This document shows, piece after piece, positions 53,922 to 63,564 of a stretch of DNA of 64,000 nt; the first letter of the stretch is position 1, and each line of letters begins with the position of its first letter. Source of the DNA: Croceicoccus naphthovorans (GTDB taxonomy: Bacteria > Pseudomonadota > Alphaproteobacteria > Sphingomonadales > Sphingomonadaceae); assembly GCF_001028705.1 (NCBI RefSeq), contig NZ_CP011770.1, positions 1,305,501 through 1,369,500 on the forward strand, given 5' to 3'. Both the position numbers and the translations under genes were made by a program. Below the pieces are notes generated by a model that saw nothing but the letters and a program-made list of their open reading frames with translations, did no database searches and was not told the origin of the DNA.

Positions 53922-55660
53922 CAGACGGATGCCTTCGCTTCGGCGGTAACCTCACGCTGGGTATCGTCGCCATAGAGGATCATGTCGGTGTGCGCCGCGC
54001 CCGACCGGAACATCGGCAGGCAATTGGCCAGCTTTGCCACGCGGCAATCGACGATGACGGGGCCATCGTAATCGATCATCGCCTGAATGCCGCTGTCCAG
54101 ATCGGCCAGATCGTCGATCCGGATTCCCTTCCAGCCATAAGCCTCTGCCAGTTTCACGAAATCGGGCAGCGCGTCGCTGTACGAATTCGAATAGCGCGAT
54201 TCATAGGTCAGTTCCTGCCACTGGCGGACCATGCCCATGTATTCGTTGTTCAGGATGAAAACCTTGACCGGCAGGCGATACTGGCTGGCCGTGCCCAGTT
54301 CCTGAATGTTCATCTGGATCGAGGCTTCGCCTGCGATGTCGATAACCAGCGAACCCGGGTTGCCCAGCTGCGCGCCGATGGCGGCAGGCAGGCCGTAACC
54401 CATGGTGCCAAGGCCGCCACTGGTCAGCCACTTGTTCGGGCCGAAGAAGTGGAAGTGCTGCGCCGCCCACATCTGGTGCTGGCCAACTTCGGTCGTGATG
54501 ATCGGATCGCGGTCCTTGGTCAGCTCATACAGCCGCTCTATCGCGAGCTGCGGCATGATCTCTTCCTCGGACCGCGGATAGGCCAGCGACTGGCGCGCAC
54601 GCCATCCGTCGATCCGCGCATACCATTCGCCAAGATTCTGTGCCTTGGCCCCGGTCGCGTTCCACTGATCGATCATCTGGCGTAGAATTCTGGCGCAATC
54701 GCCCAGAATCGGCAGGTCCACCCGCACAGTCTTGTTGATCGAGGACCGGTCGATGTCGATGTGGATTTTCTTCGCATCGGGGGCGAAATCCTCTACCCGG
54801 CCTGTCACCCGGTCGTCGAAACGCGCCCCGATGGCGAGTACCAGATCGGCCCGGTTCATCGCCATGTTGGCTTCGTAGGTGCCGTGCATGCCCAGCATTC
54901 CCAGCCACGCCTTGTTCTGCGCAGGAAACGCACCAAGGCCCATCAGCGTGCTGGTGATCGGCGCACCGGTCAGCGTCTGCAATTCGCGCAGCAGCTCCGA
55001 CGCCTCCGGCCCCGAATTGATGACGCCGCCACCGCTATAAAGTACCGGAGCCTTGGCCGCCGCCAGCATAGCGACCGCTTCGGCGATCGCATCGTCGGCG
55101 CCGGCGTGGGGCGGCGCATAGCGGCTCGGCTTCTCCAGCTTCTGAACCGGGGCGCTGGCGACCTGAACATCCTTGGGAATGTCGATCACGACCGGGCCTG
55201 GGCGACCGGTGGTGGCAATCTGGAACGCCTCTGTGATGGTCGCCGCAAGATCAGCCGGATCTTTCACCAGATAGTTGTGCTTTGTGCAGTGGCGCGTAAT
55301 GCCGACGGTGTCCGCCTCCTGAAAGGCGTCTGTACCGATCATCGCGGTTGCGACCTGACCGGTCAGAACGACCATCGGGATCGAATCCATGAAGGCATCG
55401 GCAATGCCGGTGACCGCGTTGGTCGCGCCGGGGCCGGACGTGACGAGCACGACGCCGGGCTTGCCGGTGGACCGTGCATAGCCTTCCGCCGCGTGGGCGG
55501 CCCCGGCCTCGTGCCGGACGAGAATATGACGCACGCGATTGTCGGAAAAGAGGGCGTCGTAAATCGGCAGGACCGCACCACCAGGATAGCCGAATACCGT
55601 GTCGACACCTTGGTCGACGAGGCAGTCCATCAGGATGTCGGCGCCGCTGCGCTCGGTCAC
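53921..55660 (-). CDS. ilvB: Acetolactate synthase catalytic subunit
   Basis: TPP- and FAD-dependent synthesis of acetolactate/acetohydroxybutyrate. 579 residues from a GTG at 55660, which has GGAG at ideal seven-base spacing; the ATG two codons upstream (55666) almost abuts that site. Motifs: [31 protein letters not shown] (catalytic Glu), [14 protein letters not shown] and the TPP region [16 protein letters not shown]. In the last, the usual GDG/GDA is GEA, a conservative change also expected in relatives. A strong hairpin precedes it. Confidence 0.96.
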   Translation of the reverse strand: MTERSGADILMDCLVDQGVDTVFGYPGGAVLPIYDALFSDNRVRHILVRHEAGAAHAAEGYARSTGKPGVVLVTSGPGATNAVTGIADAFMDSIPMVVLTGQVATAMIGTDAFQEADTVGITRHCTKHNYLVKDPADLAATITEAFQIATTGRPGPVVIDIPKDVQVASAPVQKLEKPSRYAPPHAGADDAIAEAVAMLAAAKAPVLYSGGGVINSGPEASELLRELQTLTGAPITSTLMGLGAFPAQNKAWLGMLGMHGTYEANMAMNRADLVLAIGARFDDRVTGRVEDFAPDAKKIHIDIDRSSINKTVRVDLPILGDCARILRQMIDQWNATGAKAQNLGEWYARIDGWRARQSLAYPRSEEEIMPQLAIERLYELTKDRDPIITTEVGQHQMWAAQHFHFFGPNKWLTSGGLGTMGYGLPAAIGAQLGNPGSLVIDIAGEASIQMNIQELGTASQYRLPVKVFILNNEYMGMVRQWQELTYESRYSNSYSDALPDFVKLAEAYGWKGIRIDDLADLDSGIQAMIDYDGPVIVDCRVAKLANCLPMFRSGAAHTDMILYGDDTQREVTAEAKASV

Positions 55661-55690
55661 AATCATTCTCCGTTCGAAAAGTGGGTTCGG

Positions 55691-55727
55691 CCAAGAAAAT
55701 CGGCCCGGGCGTCGTGCGCCCGGGCCG
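55691..55727 (-). promoter_or_regulatory. Terminator-like hairpin in the ilvB leader (probable attenuator)
   Basis: A perfect 11-bp stem, CGGCCCGGGCG with CGCCCGGGCCG (loop of five), followed on the minus strand by ATTTTCTT. It stands 31 bp before the ilvB start, within the leader, so it must be bypassed for expression: the arrangement of an attenuator. Confidence 0.7.
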
Positions 55728-55756
55728 TCTCTCCCTAATTCCATTCGTTGGTGCAA

Positions 55757-55777
55757 CTAGGAGACATACAATATCAT
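55757..55777 (-). CDS. Candidate six-residue leader peptide of ilvB
   Basis: MILYVS, with the regulatory-type codons ATA (Ile), TTG (Leu) and GTC (Val). Its ATG overlaps the miaA stop (ATGA), and it ends 30 bp before the leader hairpin. Against it: it is very short, and a TTGACA (minus strand, 55782-55777) overlaps it, which as a -35 would place transcription start beyond it. Speculative. Confidence 0.25.
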   Translation of the reverse strand: MILYVS

Positions 55778-56760
55778 GTCAACCGTAGAGTTTGAAATAT
55801 TGTTTCGTGAATTCGCTCTTTGGTGTAATTCTCTGATCGGAAACATTGCCAATGCTTTGGGGGCTGGTGGCGGAACCACGTGAACTGCCGTTTCGCATAG
55901 CGCCGAGTCGCCTGCGCGCCACGGGCCGAACACTCCGCCGCGTCTATCTCCCCGCGCAGCATTGCCGCAATTTCCGGCACCCCGATGGCACGCATGACAG
56001 GCAGGTCGGGATCGAGGTCGCGGGCGAGGAGGGCGCGTACTTCCTCGACCGCGCCTTGCTCCAGCATCAGGGCGAAGCGGCGGTCGCACCGTGCGTAAAG
56101 CGTCTCACGGTCGGGCAGCAGGATCGCTGCGGTCAGGTCGATGTCCGCGCCGATCCCGCCCTCCAGCTCGCTTTGCCAATCGGCCAGCGTTCTCCCGGTG
56201 CTGCGCACAACCTCCAGCGCGCGGGCGACGCGGGTCGTGTCGGCGGGGTTCAGGCGCTGCGCCGCCGCCGTGTCTTCGTTGATTAGCGCCAGATGCGCCT
56301 CGGCCACGGGCAGGGCGCGGACTTCGGCGCGGATCGCAGGTTCGATGGCCGGGATCGGTGCAATGCCGTCTATCAGGGTGCGCAGGTAAAGACCGGTTCC
56401 GCCGACGAGGATCGGCAATTGCCCCGCGGCGTGTGCCTCGGTGATTTCCGCCTTCGCCCGCGCGGCCCAGTCTGCCGCCGAACAGGGATCGGCCCCATCC
56501 CACGCGCCGAACAAAACGTGTGGCACGCCGCGCATCTCGTCATCGCTGGGGCGCGCGGACAGCACGCGCAAATCGGCATAGACCTGCGCGCTGTCGGCAT
56601 TGATCACCACGGCCGGTTGCCCCGCCGCCTGACAGCTAAGCGCCAGGTCCACCGCGAGATCGCTCTTGCCGCTGGCCGTCGGCCCTGCAATGAGCGCGAC
56701 CTTTGGAAGACCTGATTCCAGACCAGGATCCAGACCATCGGAGAAAAGACGCGTGCTCAT
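55774..56760 (-). CDS. miaA: tRNA dimethylallyltransferase
   Basis: Adds dimethylallyl to A37 of tRNAs reading UNN codons. 328 residues from the ATG at 56760. P-loop [30 protein letters not shown], the [16 protein letters not shown] segment and [15 protein letters not shown] are typical; the usual C-terminal [14 protein letters not shown] is followed by a tail of about 30 residues. Its 5' end overlaps that of the divergent serB by 8 bp. Confidence 0.95.
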   Translation of the reverse strand: MSTRLFSDGLDPGLESGLPKVALIAGPTASGKSDLAVDLALSCQAAGQPAVVINADSAQVYADLRVLSARPSDDEMRGVPHVLFGAWDGADPCSAADWAARAKAEITEAHAAGQLPILVGGTGLYLRTLIDGIAPIPAIEPAIRAEVRALPVAEAHLALINEDTAAAQRLNPADTTRVARALEVVRSTGRTLADWQSELEGGIGADIDLTAAILLPDRETLYARCDRRFALMLEQGAVEEVRALLARDLDPDLPVMRAIGVPEIAAMLRGEIDAAECSARGAQATRRYAKRQFTWFRHQPPKHWQCFRSENYTKERIHETIFQTLRLT

Positions 56761-57634
56761 CGCCCGGCTGATAGCAGACCCGGCCATTCTTGAAACCGCG
56801 CTGGCAAAGGCGACGGCGGAATTGGAACGGGCCGGTGCGCCGATTGCGCAGGCGGCCATGCTGGACTTCTGCTCCGACGTGCTGGAAGTGATGCTGCCCC
56901 ACGGCGATCCGGCAACTGTGCGCGGCGTGCTGGAAGGCGCATTCGGACCGTGCGACATGTTGATGGCGGACAAGCCGATCACGGTGCCGCAATTGTTCGT
57001 GTCGGACATGGATTCGACGATGATCGGGCAGGAATGCATCGACGAACTGGCCGACTTCGCGGGTTTGAAAGAGCGGATCGCCGACATCACCGAACGGGCG
57101 ATGCAGGGTGAACTGGATTTCGCCAGCGCGCTGACCGAGCGGGTCGGACTTTTGGCGGGGCTTGAGGAAAGCGCGATTACCCGTTGCCTGGACGAGCGAA
57201 TTCGCCCGATGCCGGGGGCGCGGGTTCTGGTCGAGACACTGAAGGCGCGCGGATGCCGCACGGTGCTGGTGACGGGCGGGTTCCATTCGTTCGCCGATCC
57301 TGTGGCGGAGATGCTTGGTTTCGAGCGTGTTGTCGGCAACGTGCTGGGCGTGGCGGGCGGCAAACTGACCGGCAAACTTGCGGCGGAGATCGTGGACAGC
57401 GGCACGAAGCTGGCCACTCTGAACGAGGAAATGGCGCGCCTTGGCGATGGCGCGGTCAGCCTTGCGACCGGCGACGGCGCGAACGACATTCCGATGATCG
57501 AGGCGGCGGATTACGGCGTTGCCTATTATGCCAAGCCCAAGGCCAAGGCGGCGGCGAACGGGTTCGTCGATCGCGGTGATTTGACGAGTGTGCTGAAACT
57601 GTTGGGCGTGCCGCAGTCGGATTGGGTGGATTGA
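56753..57634 (+). CDS. serB: Phosphoserine phosphatase
   Basis: Final step of serine synthesis. 293 residues from a GTG at 56753 with GGAGA about nine bases upstream. An ACT-like N-terminal region of about 75 residues precedes the HAD core: motif [18 protein letters not shown], motif [15 protein letters not shown], and motif III with [19 protein letters not shown]. It diverges from miaA with overlapping starts. Confidence 0.94.
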   Translation: MLIARLIADPAILETALAKATAELERAGAPIAQAAMLDFCSDVLEVMLPHGDPATVRGVLEGAFGPCDMLMADKPITVPQLFVSDMDSTMIGQECIDELADFAGLKERIADITERAMQGELDFASALTERVGLLAGLEESAITRCLDERIRPMPGARVLVETLKARGCRTVLVTGGFHSFADPVAEMLGFERVVGNVLGVAGGKLTGKLAAEIVDSGTKLATLNEEMARLGDGAVSLATGDGANDIPMIEAADYGVAYYAKPKAKAAANGFVDRGDLTSVLKLLGVPQSDWVD

Positions 57635-57686
57635 GGTTTGCTTGGTGGCGGGCGAAGCATGGCCTGATCTATGGGTCTAGAATCGC

Positions 57687-58415
57687 CTACTTATCGCGAG
57701 CGATGGCGAACCGTACCTCTAGATGCCTTACATGTTCGACCGGTCGTTGATCAATCGTAAGTGCATCAGGCATATGCATGCCTATAACGTTCTCACAGGC
57801 GGCCTTTGCATAGTCGCTAACGACTTGATCAGAGTCTGTCCTCGAGAGAGGAGTACAAGCGGTTACTTGGCTTCTGTCGTCAATTTCGACGGTAACACGT
57901 TCGTCAATAAAGTCATCGTCGCTGCCGGGTAGCGATTTCACATCGAAAGTAACGTCGGGCAAAGCGACAATTCGGGTTTTCTCCAAATTCTTTAAAGCGT
58001 TGGGGCTAGGGAGGCGATCACCCCGGATCAGCACGGATCCTATGACTTCATGCGTAATGCCCGGTGCCACGAGGCTCATGATGTTTTCGCTTTGTCCTGC
58101 TTTCCGATGTTCGAAGAAGGGAATCGCGTATTTGATAAAAGCACGCACAACTCCGTAAGTTGGCCTACCTGCCGCTGAAAAGGCTTGCTCGAATTGAGCC
58201 TTACGCTGCAGTTTGCAAATGTCGTTTGCCAGACCTTCTGAACCGAATGCGGCAAGTGTCGTGCAACTTATCTGATCGCCATCGGGATCAATCACGAATT
58301 CTATGAGAGCCGCAGCAGATTCCGCACTGCGCAATGACTTGCTTGGATAGGACTCGGTATCAGGCACTATTTCTGGAACGGCGAGCAGTCCGGCAGCAGC
58401 GACGAGTATAGACAT
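57687..58415 (-). CDS. Exported protein with two TonB-C-like segments
   Basis: 242 residues; a weak signal-like N-terminus MSILVAAAGLLAVPEIVPD. Two stretches resemble the TonB C-terminal fold. The first is LIEFVIDPDGDQISCTTLAA, leading to CKLQRKAQFEQAF. The second is RVTVEIDDRSQVTACTP with a later ACENVIG. Each pairs two cysteines at similar spacing. The typical Pro-rich linker of TonB is absent. Base composition is lower in G+C than neighbouring genes, which could mean transfer or relaxed selection. Function unknown; the internal duplication is my reading. Confidence 0.7.
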   Translation of the reverse strand: MSILVAAAGLLAVPEIVPDTESYPSKSLRSAESAAALIEFVIDPDGDQISCTTLAAFGSEGLANDICKLQRKAQFEQAFSAAGRPTYGVVRAFIKYAIPFFEHRKAGQSENIMSLVAPGITHEVIGSVLIRGDRLPSPNALKNLEKTRIVALPDVTFDVKSLPGSDDDFIDERVTVEIDDRSQVTACTPLSRTDSDQVVSDYAKAACENVIGMHMPDALTIDQRPVEHVRHLEVRFAIARDK

Positions 58416-58454
58416 GACAAGTAGTTATGCGAATGGGCTCTAGAAAACAACTAT

Positions 58455-58466
58455 GTGTGGCCACAC
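58455..58466. repeat. 12-bp palindrome upstream of the TonB-C-like gene
   Basis: GTGTGGCCACAC lies 40 bp before the gene start and 34 bp beyond the purL stop. Possible operator; function unknown. No other feature is seen in 58416-58499. Confidence 0.3.
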
Positions 58467-58499
58467 CCATTTGCAATTTGCCGACTTCGGGAATGCTAA

Positions 58500-60719
58500 T
58501 CAGCTCTCCATCCACTCTTTGAAAAACGACAAGCTCGCCGCCTTCAGGTCCGTAACGCTAACCCGGCTCTCGCCGCCCACGCTGCGGAACACCACCTCGT
58601 CACCCTCGACATCGCCCAGCGCGATCGCCGCGAGCCCAGCGGCTTCGGCGGCTTCGAGGATCGGTTCGGCTGCTTTAGCGGTGACGACGTAGCGCGACTG
58701 GTCCTCACCGAACCAGAACCCGGCGGCGCTGTCGCGGCCTTCGGGCAGGGCAACCGCGCAACCGATGCCGCTGGCCATCGCCATTTCGGCCAGCGCCACG
58801 GCAAGCCCGCCGTCGGAGCAATCGTGCACGGCGGTCACCGCGCCATCTGCGATAAGCTTGCGCACCGTCTCACCCGCGCGCTTGGCCAGATCGAGGCCGA
58901 CCGGCGGGGGCGGGCCTTCTTCGCGGCCGTGCAGATCGCGCAAGTATAGCGACTGGCCGAGGTGTCCGGATTCGCCGCCGATCACGACAATCTGCTCGCC
59001 CTCAGCCTTGAAGCGAATCGTGGCCATCGTCTCATGGTCCTGCATCAACCCGACGCCGCCGATGGCGGGGGTCGGCAGGATGGCGGAGCCGCCGCCGGTC
59101 GCCTTGCTTTCGTTATAAAGGCTGACGTTGCCCGACACGATCGGGAAGTCGAGCGTGCGGCAAGCCTCGCCCATGCCCTGAAGACATCCGACGAACTGCG
59201 CCATGATTTCGGGTCGCTGCGGGTTGCCGAAGTTCAGGCAGTTGGTCACCGCCAGCGGCGTCGCGCCAACGGCGGAGATGTTGCGATAGGCCTCTGCAAT
59301 GGCCTGCTTGCCGCCTTCGTAGGGGTCGGCATAGCAATAGCGCGGGGTGCAATCGGTGCTGATCGCCAGCGCCTTTTTCGTGCCGTGCACGCGCACAACC
59401 GCCGCGTCGCCGCCCGATTTCTGCATGGTGTCCGCACCGACCTGCGAATCGTATTGCTCCCAGATCCACTTGCGGCTTGCCAGGTCGGGCGTCGCAACCA
59501 GCTTCAGCAGGTCCGCCGCCACGTCATGCGTTTCGGGTACCTCACCCATTGGGCCGACCTTGGCCCACGCGGCATATTCCTCGCGCCCGATATAGGGCCG
59601 TTCGTATTCCGGCGCGTCTGCGGCAAGGGGCCCGAGCGGAATATCGCAAACGACCTCGCCGCCGAATTCCAGTACCATGTGCTGCGTATCGGTGACTTCG
59701 CCGATGACCGCGAAGTCCAGCTCCCATTTGCGGAAGATTTCTTCGGCTTGTGTCTCGCAGCCGGGTTTGAGCACCATGAGCATACGCTCCTGACTCTCGC
59801 TGAGCATCATTTCATAGGGCGTCATGCCCTCTTCGCGGCAAGGCACCTTGTCCATGTCGAGCCGGATGCCCGCCTTGCCGTTGGTCGCCATTTCGACTGA
59901 GGACGATGTCAGGCCCGCCGCACCCATGTCCTGAATGGCGACGATGGCGTCGGTGGCCATCAGTTCAAGGCAGGCCTCGATCAGCAGCTTTTCGACGAAA
60001 GGATCGCCAACCTGCACGGTCGGGCGCTTTTCCTCGATATCGTCGCCGAAATCGGCGCTCGCCATCGTCGCGCCGTGGATGCCGTCGCGGCCCGTTTTCG
60101 ATCCGACATAGACGATGGGATTGCCCACGCCCGTCGCGGCGGAATAGAAAATCTTGTCCGCATCGGCCACGCCCACGGTCATCGCGTTGACCAGGATGTT
60201 GCCGTCATAGGCCTTGTGGAAATTGGTCTCGCCGCCAACGGTCGGCACGCCGACGCAGTTGCCGTATCCGCCGATACCCTCGACCACGCCCTTGACCAGA
60301 TGCTTCATCTTCGGATGATCGGGCCGACCGAAGCGCAGCGCATTCATATTCGCCACCGGGCGCGCGCCCATCGTGAACACGTCGCGCAGGATGCCGCCGA
60401 CGCCCGTCGCCGCACCCTGATAGGGTTCGATGTAGGACGGGTGGTTGTGGCTCTCCATCTTGAAGATCGCGGCCTGACCGTCACCGATGTCGATGACGCC
60501 CGCGTTCTCGCCGGGACCGCAGATCACCCACGGCGCCTCGGTTGGCAGCTTTTTCAGGTGGAAGCGCGAGGATTTGTAAGAGCAATGCTCCGACCACATC
60601 ACCGAAAATATGCCAAGCTCGACGAGGTTCGGCTCGCGGCCCAACGCGTGCAGGACACGCTCGTATTCTTCGGGGGAAAGGCCGTGGGCCTCGACGACGT
60701 CAGGAGTGATCTCGCTCAT
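58500..60719 (-). CDS. purL: Phosphoribosylformylglycinamidine synthase II
   Basis: ATP-dependent amidation in purine synthesis, the large subunit of the PurSQL complex. 739 residues from the ATG at 60719 (the upstream part of the frame is unrelated). [62 protein letters not shown] and [14 protein letters not shown] are diagnostic of the two AIRS-type halves. purS and purQ are not in the window. Confidence 0.97.
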   Translation of the reverse strand: MSEITPDVVEAHGLSPEEYERVLHALGREPNLVELGIFSVMWSEHCSYKSSRFHLKKLPTEAPWVICGPGENAGVIDIGDGQAAIFKMESHNHPSYIEPYQGAATGVGGILRDVFTMGARPVANMNALRFGRPDHPKMKHLVKGVVEGIGGYGNCVGVPTVGGETNFHKAYDGNILVNAMTVGVADADKIFYSAATGVGNPIVYVGSKTGRDGIHGATMASADFGDDIEEKRPTVQVGDPFVEKLLIEACLELMATDAIVAIQDMGAAGLTSSSVEMATNGKAGIRLDMDKVPCREEGMTPYEMMLSESQERMLMVLKPGCETQAEEIFRKWELDFAVIGEVTDTQHMVLEFGGEVVCDIPLGPLAADAPEYERPYIGREEYAAWAKVGPMGEVPETHDVAADLLKLVATPDLASRKWIWEQYDSQVGADTMQKSGGDAAVVRVHGTKKALAISTDCTPRYCYADPYEGGKQAIAEAYRNISAVGATPLAVTNCLNFGNPQRPEIMAQFVGCLQGMGEACRTLDFPIVSGNVSLYNESKATGGGSAILPTPAIGGVGLMQDHETMATIRFKAEGEQIVVIGGESGHLGQSLYLRDLHGREEGPPPPVGLDLAKRAGETVRKLIADGAVTAVHDCSDGGLAVALAEMAMASGIGCAVALPEGRDSAAGFWFGEDQSRYVVTAKAAEPILEAAEAAGLAAIALGDVEGDEVVFRSVGGESRVSVTDLKAASLSFFKEWMES

Positions 60720-60841
60720 GCCCCGCGCCCTTAACCACCGGCGGGCCCCCGATCCAGTCCCTAAATGATCTGTGGCAGCCCTTTTGCCGCGCTTGACCAC
60801 ACGCTTGACCGTTGGGGCATGCGCCGCCATTGCTATCGCCC

Positions 60842-61096
60842 ATGGATGAGGCCCAAAATCAGATTTCCGAGCTGACCTACGAACAGGCACTGAAAGCGCT
60901 GGAAGACGTGGTTCGCAGGCTTGAGAGCGGCGATGTCGCGCTCGACGAATCGATCACGCTTTACGAACGCGGCGAAGCGCTGCGCAAACATTGCCAGGCA
61001 AGGCTGGATGCGGCGCAGGCTCGGATTGAGAAGATCGTCGCCGGGCCGGACGGTGCGCCGACCGGAACGCGACCGTTCGACGAAGGTGGGGTCTGA
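60842..61096 (+). CDS. xseB: Exodeoxyribonuclease VII small subunit
   Basis: Small subunit of the XseA-XseB single-strand exonuclease. 84 residues from the ATG at 60842: [20 protein letters not shown], then [18 protein letters not shown] and [11 protein letters not shown], the family core. Followed by ispA after 5 nt; the xseB-ispA pair is conserved among proteobacteria. Divergent from purL; the 122-bp gap shows no further gene. Confidence 0.95.
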   Translation: MDEAQNQISELTYEQALKALEDVVRRLESGDVALDESITLYERGEALRKHCQARLDAAQARIEKIVAGPDGAPTGTRPFDEGGV

Positions 61097-61101
61097 ACCT
61101 C

Positions 61102-62040
61102 ATGGCGGTGGAGGGGATCGTGCAACCGGACCTGTTGGGGACCGCGCTGACGCAGATGCGTGAGGATGTGGACCGGCATTTCGATGTCCTGCTGCCCGTT
61201 CCCGACGATGCCCGCGCGCCTTTGGTCAACGCGATGCGCCACGCCGCGATCGGCGGCGGCAAGCGGTTGCGCCCCTTGTTGCTGGCGGCGACGGCGGAAA
61301 TGTATGGCGTAACCCGCGATTCCGCAGTGCGGGCGGGCTGCGCGGTAGAGGCGATCCACGTCTATTCGCTGATCCACGATGACCTGCCCTGCATGGACGA
61401 TGACGACCTGCGCCATGGTGAGCCGACGGTGCACGTCGCCTTCGACGAGGCGACGGCGGTGCTGGCGGGCGATTCGCTCCACGCGCTGGCCTTTGACATC
61501 CTGATCAGCCCGCAGGTAACGGCCGATCCCTTCATCCGGTCCGAACTGGTCGCCACGCTGGCCAAGGCGAGCGGGATGGATGGCATGGCGGGCGGCCAGA
61601 TGATGGACATGATGGCGGAGCAGGCCGCCAAAGGGGATGAAGGCGGCGAGGGCGGCTTCGACCTGCACACCGTGACCCGGCTTCAGCAATTGAAGACCGG
61701 TGCCCTGCTGGGCGCGTCGGTCGAAATGGGCGCGATCCTTGGACGCATTCCTCCGGAGGGGCGGACGCATTTGCGAAATTATGCCCGCGATATCGGGCTG
61801 GCGTTCCAGATCGTCGACGATCTGCTCGACCACGAAGGGGACGAGGAACTGGCTGGAAAGGCGCTGCGCAAGGATGCGGCGGCGGGCAAGGCGACGTTCG
61901 TCTCTCTAGTGGGCGCGGACCGGGCGCGCGAACAGGCGCAGGTGCTGGTCGATCAGGCGGTCGGGCATCTGGCTTCGCACGGGGCGGAGGCCGACGTGCT
62001 GCGCGCTGTCGCCTGCTATATCACCGAACGGGACTATTGA
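61102..62040 (+). CDS. ispA: Polyprenyl synthetase (farnesyl diphosphate synthase)
   Basis: Builds farnesyl (or geranylgeranyl) diphosphate from IPP and DMAPP. 312 residues. First aspartate-rich motif HDDLPCMDDDDLRHG, second FQIVDDLLD, plus GGGKRLRP and LQQLKTGAL. The residues ahead of the first motif (HVYSLI) suit chain-length control near C15, but product length is inferred. Carotenoids and ubiquinone depend on it. Second gene of the xseB operon. Confidence 0.94.
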   Translation: MAVEGIVQPDLLGTALTQMREDVDRHFDVLLPVPDDARAPLVNAMRHAAIGGGKRLRPLLLAATAEMYGVTRDSAVRAGCAVEAIHVYSLIHDDLPCMDDDDLRHGEPTVHVAFDEATAVLAGDSLHALAFDILISPQVTADPFIRSELVATLAKASGMDGMAGGQMMDMMAEQAAKGDEGGEGGFDLHTVTRLQQLKTGALLGASVEMGAILGRIPPEGRTHLRNYARDIGLAFQIVDDLLDHEGDEELAGKALRKDAAAGKATFVSLVGADRAREQAQVLVDQAVGHLASHGAEADVLRAVACYITERDY

Positions 62041-62097
62041 TTTGACCGCCACGAACAGGGGTAATCGGCGCGGACTACCGCGTTTGGGAGGCATGGT

Positions 62098-62610
62098 TTG
62101 AGCAAGCGTATCGGCATATATCCGGGAACGTTCGATCCCATCACGCTGGGGCATCTCGACATCATCCGGCGCGGGTCGAAGCTGGTGGACGAGCTGATCA
62201 TCGGCGTGACGACCAACCCGTCGAAAAACCCGATGTTCACCCCCGAAGAACGCATGACGATGGTGGAGCGTGAGGTGAAGGCGCTGGGCATCGAGAATGT
62301 GCAGGTCGTTGGGTTCAACGCCCTGCTGATCAAGTTCGCACAGAAACAGGGCGCACGGGTCATCATTCGCGGGCTGCGCGCCGTGGCGGACTTCGAATAC
62401 GAATACCAGATGGCGGGCATGAACCAGCAGCTGGACCCGAATATCGAAACCGTGTTCCTGATGGCCGACGTATCGCTGCAACCGATCGCGTCCAAACTCG
62501 TCAAGGAAATCGCCATGTTCGGCGGCGAGATCACCCGCTTCGTCAGCCCGAAGGTCTGCGAGGAAGTGATCGAGCGGGTGGAACAGCAGGGCCGCCGGGG
62601 CGACTACTAA
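62098..62610 (+). CDS. coaD: Phosphopantetheine adenylyltransferase
   Basis: Penultimate step of coenzyme A synthesis. 170 residues, MSKRIGIYPGTFDPITLGH with the T/HxGH nucleotidyl-transfer motif, and a later IIRGLRAVADFEYEYQMAGMN. The start is a TTG at 62098 with GGGAGG six bases before; the ATG at 62093 is out of frame and stops at once. Follows ispA by 57 nt. Confidence 0.96.
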   Translation: MSKRIGIYPGTFDPITLGHLDIIRRGSKLVDELIIGVTTNPSKNPMFTPEERMTMVEREVKALGIENVQVVGFNALLIKFAQKQGARVIIRGLRAVADFEYEYQMAGMNQQLDPNIETVFLMADVSLQPIASKLVKEIAMFGGEITRFVSPKVCEEVIERVEQQGRRGDY

Positions 62611-62680
62611 CCGTTCATTGCATCGACAGCGTGGCCCGTCTAAGCGGCGGATCGAGTTAATTTCGGGATCGATACAGCGC

Positions 62681-63466
62681 ATGAATTTCAGTCTTCGTAC
62701 CCTGGCGGGCGTGGTTACCGCGGCACCGATCGCGCTGGCCGCCTCGCTTATGATCGCAACGCCCGTCGCCGCGCAGGACGATGCCCTGGCAGAGACTTCG
62801 GCGGTTGAGGAAGCGCCGGTTGAGGCTGCACCTGTGCCGATCGATCCGAAGACGTACTGGACCGTCGATACCTCGCTGGATCATGATCCAGAGAATATCC
62901 TGTTTCTCGACCTGTCGAACGGTGGGCGCGTGGCAATTCGGCTGAAGCCCGAATGGGCGCCGCAGCACGTGGACCGGATCAAGACGCTGACCCAGCAGGG
63001 GTTCTACAACGGCGTGATCTTTCACCGCGTGATCGAAGGCTTCATGGCACAGACCGGCGATCCGACCGGCACTGGCATGGGCGGTTCGGAACTTCCTGAC
63101 CTGAAGGCGGAGTTTAACAAGGTGCCGCACTTGCGCGGCACAGTAGCCGCCGCCCGCGCGCAGGAAGAGGATTCTGCCAACAGCCAGTTCTTCATCGTGT
63201 TCTATCCGACGATGCAGATCGACCGGAAATACACGAATTTCGGCCGCGTGATCGCGGGCATGAACTATGTCGATTCAATTTCGCGCGGATCGCCGCCGCC
63301 CAGCCCGACGAAGATCCTGCAAGCCTCTTTGGGCAGCCAGCATCTTGCCCCGCCCGCGACGACGCCGATGACCGGCGAGATCACGTCGGACATGCTTTCG
63401 GCCCCGATAGGCGTGGGGCAGGACTTGCCCGCCGCCGGCGATGCGGTTGAAGAAGCCGTAGACTGA
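62681..63466 (+). CDS. Periplasmic cyclophilin-type peptidyl-prolyl isomerase
   Basis: Folding catalyst, 261 residues from the ATG at 62681. The signal sequence extends to about residue 32 (SLMIATPVAAQDDA), then an acidic, alanine-proline-rich linker. The cyclophilin core has FYNGVIFHRVIEGFMAQTGD, GMGGSEL and DSANSQFFIVF, retaining the active-site R, F and Q. The C-terminal 60 residues are a low-complexity tail. Probably with queA in one transcript. Confidence 0.9.
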   Translation: MNFSLRTLAGVVTAAPIALAASLMIATPVAAQDDALAETSAVEEAPVEAAPVPIDPKTYWTVDTSLDHDPENILFLDLSNGGRVAIRLKPEWAPQHVDRIKTLTQQGFYNGVIFHRVIEGFMAQTGDPTGTGMGGSELPDLKAEFNKVPHLRGTVAAARAQEEDSANSQFFIVFYPTMQIDRKYTNFGRVIAGMNYVDSISRGSPPPSPTKILQASLGSQHLAPPATTPMTGEITSDMLSAPIGVGQDLPAAGDAVEEAVD

Positions 63467-63505
63467 CCTTTTCAACCCGTCGCCCACGGTGCGTTCTGAT
63501 TTTGC

Positions 63506-63549
63506 GCCTTTTCGAAACGAAAAAGTCTATCAACTTTTTCTGAAAAGGC
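63506..63549 (+). terminator. Nested hairpin between the cyclophilin and queA genes
   Basis: Inner stem GAAAAAGT (63519-63526) with ACTTTTTC (63533-63540); outer stem GCCTTTTC (63506-63513) with GAAAAGGC (63542-63549). It ends 15 bp before the queA start. It may be a terminator or an mRNA leader structure. Confidence 0.55.
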
Positions 63550-63564
63550 TTTAGGCGCCGGGCG

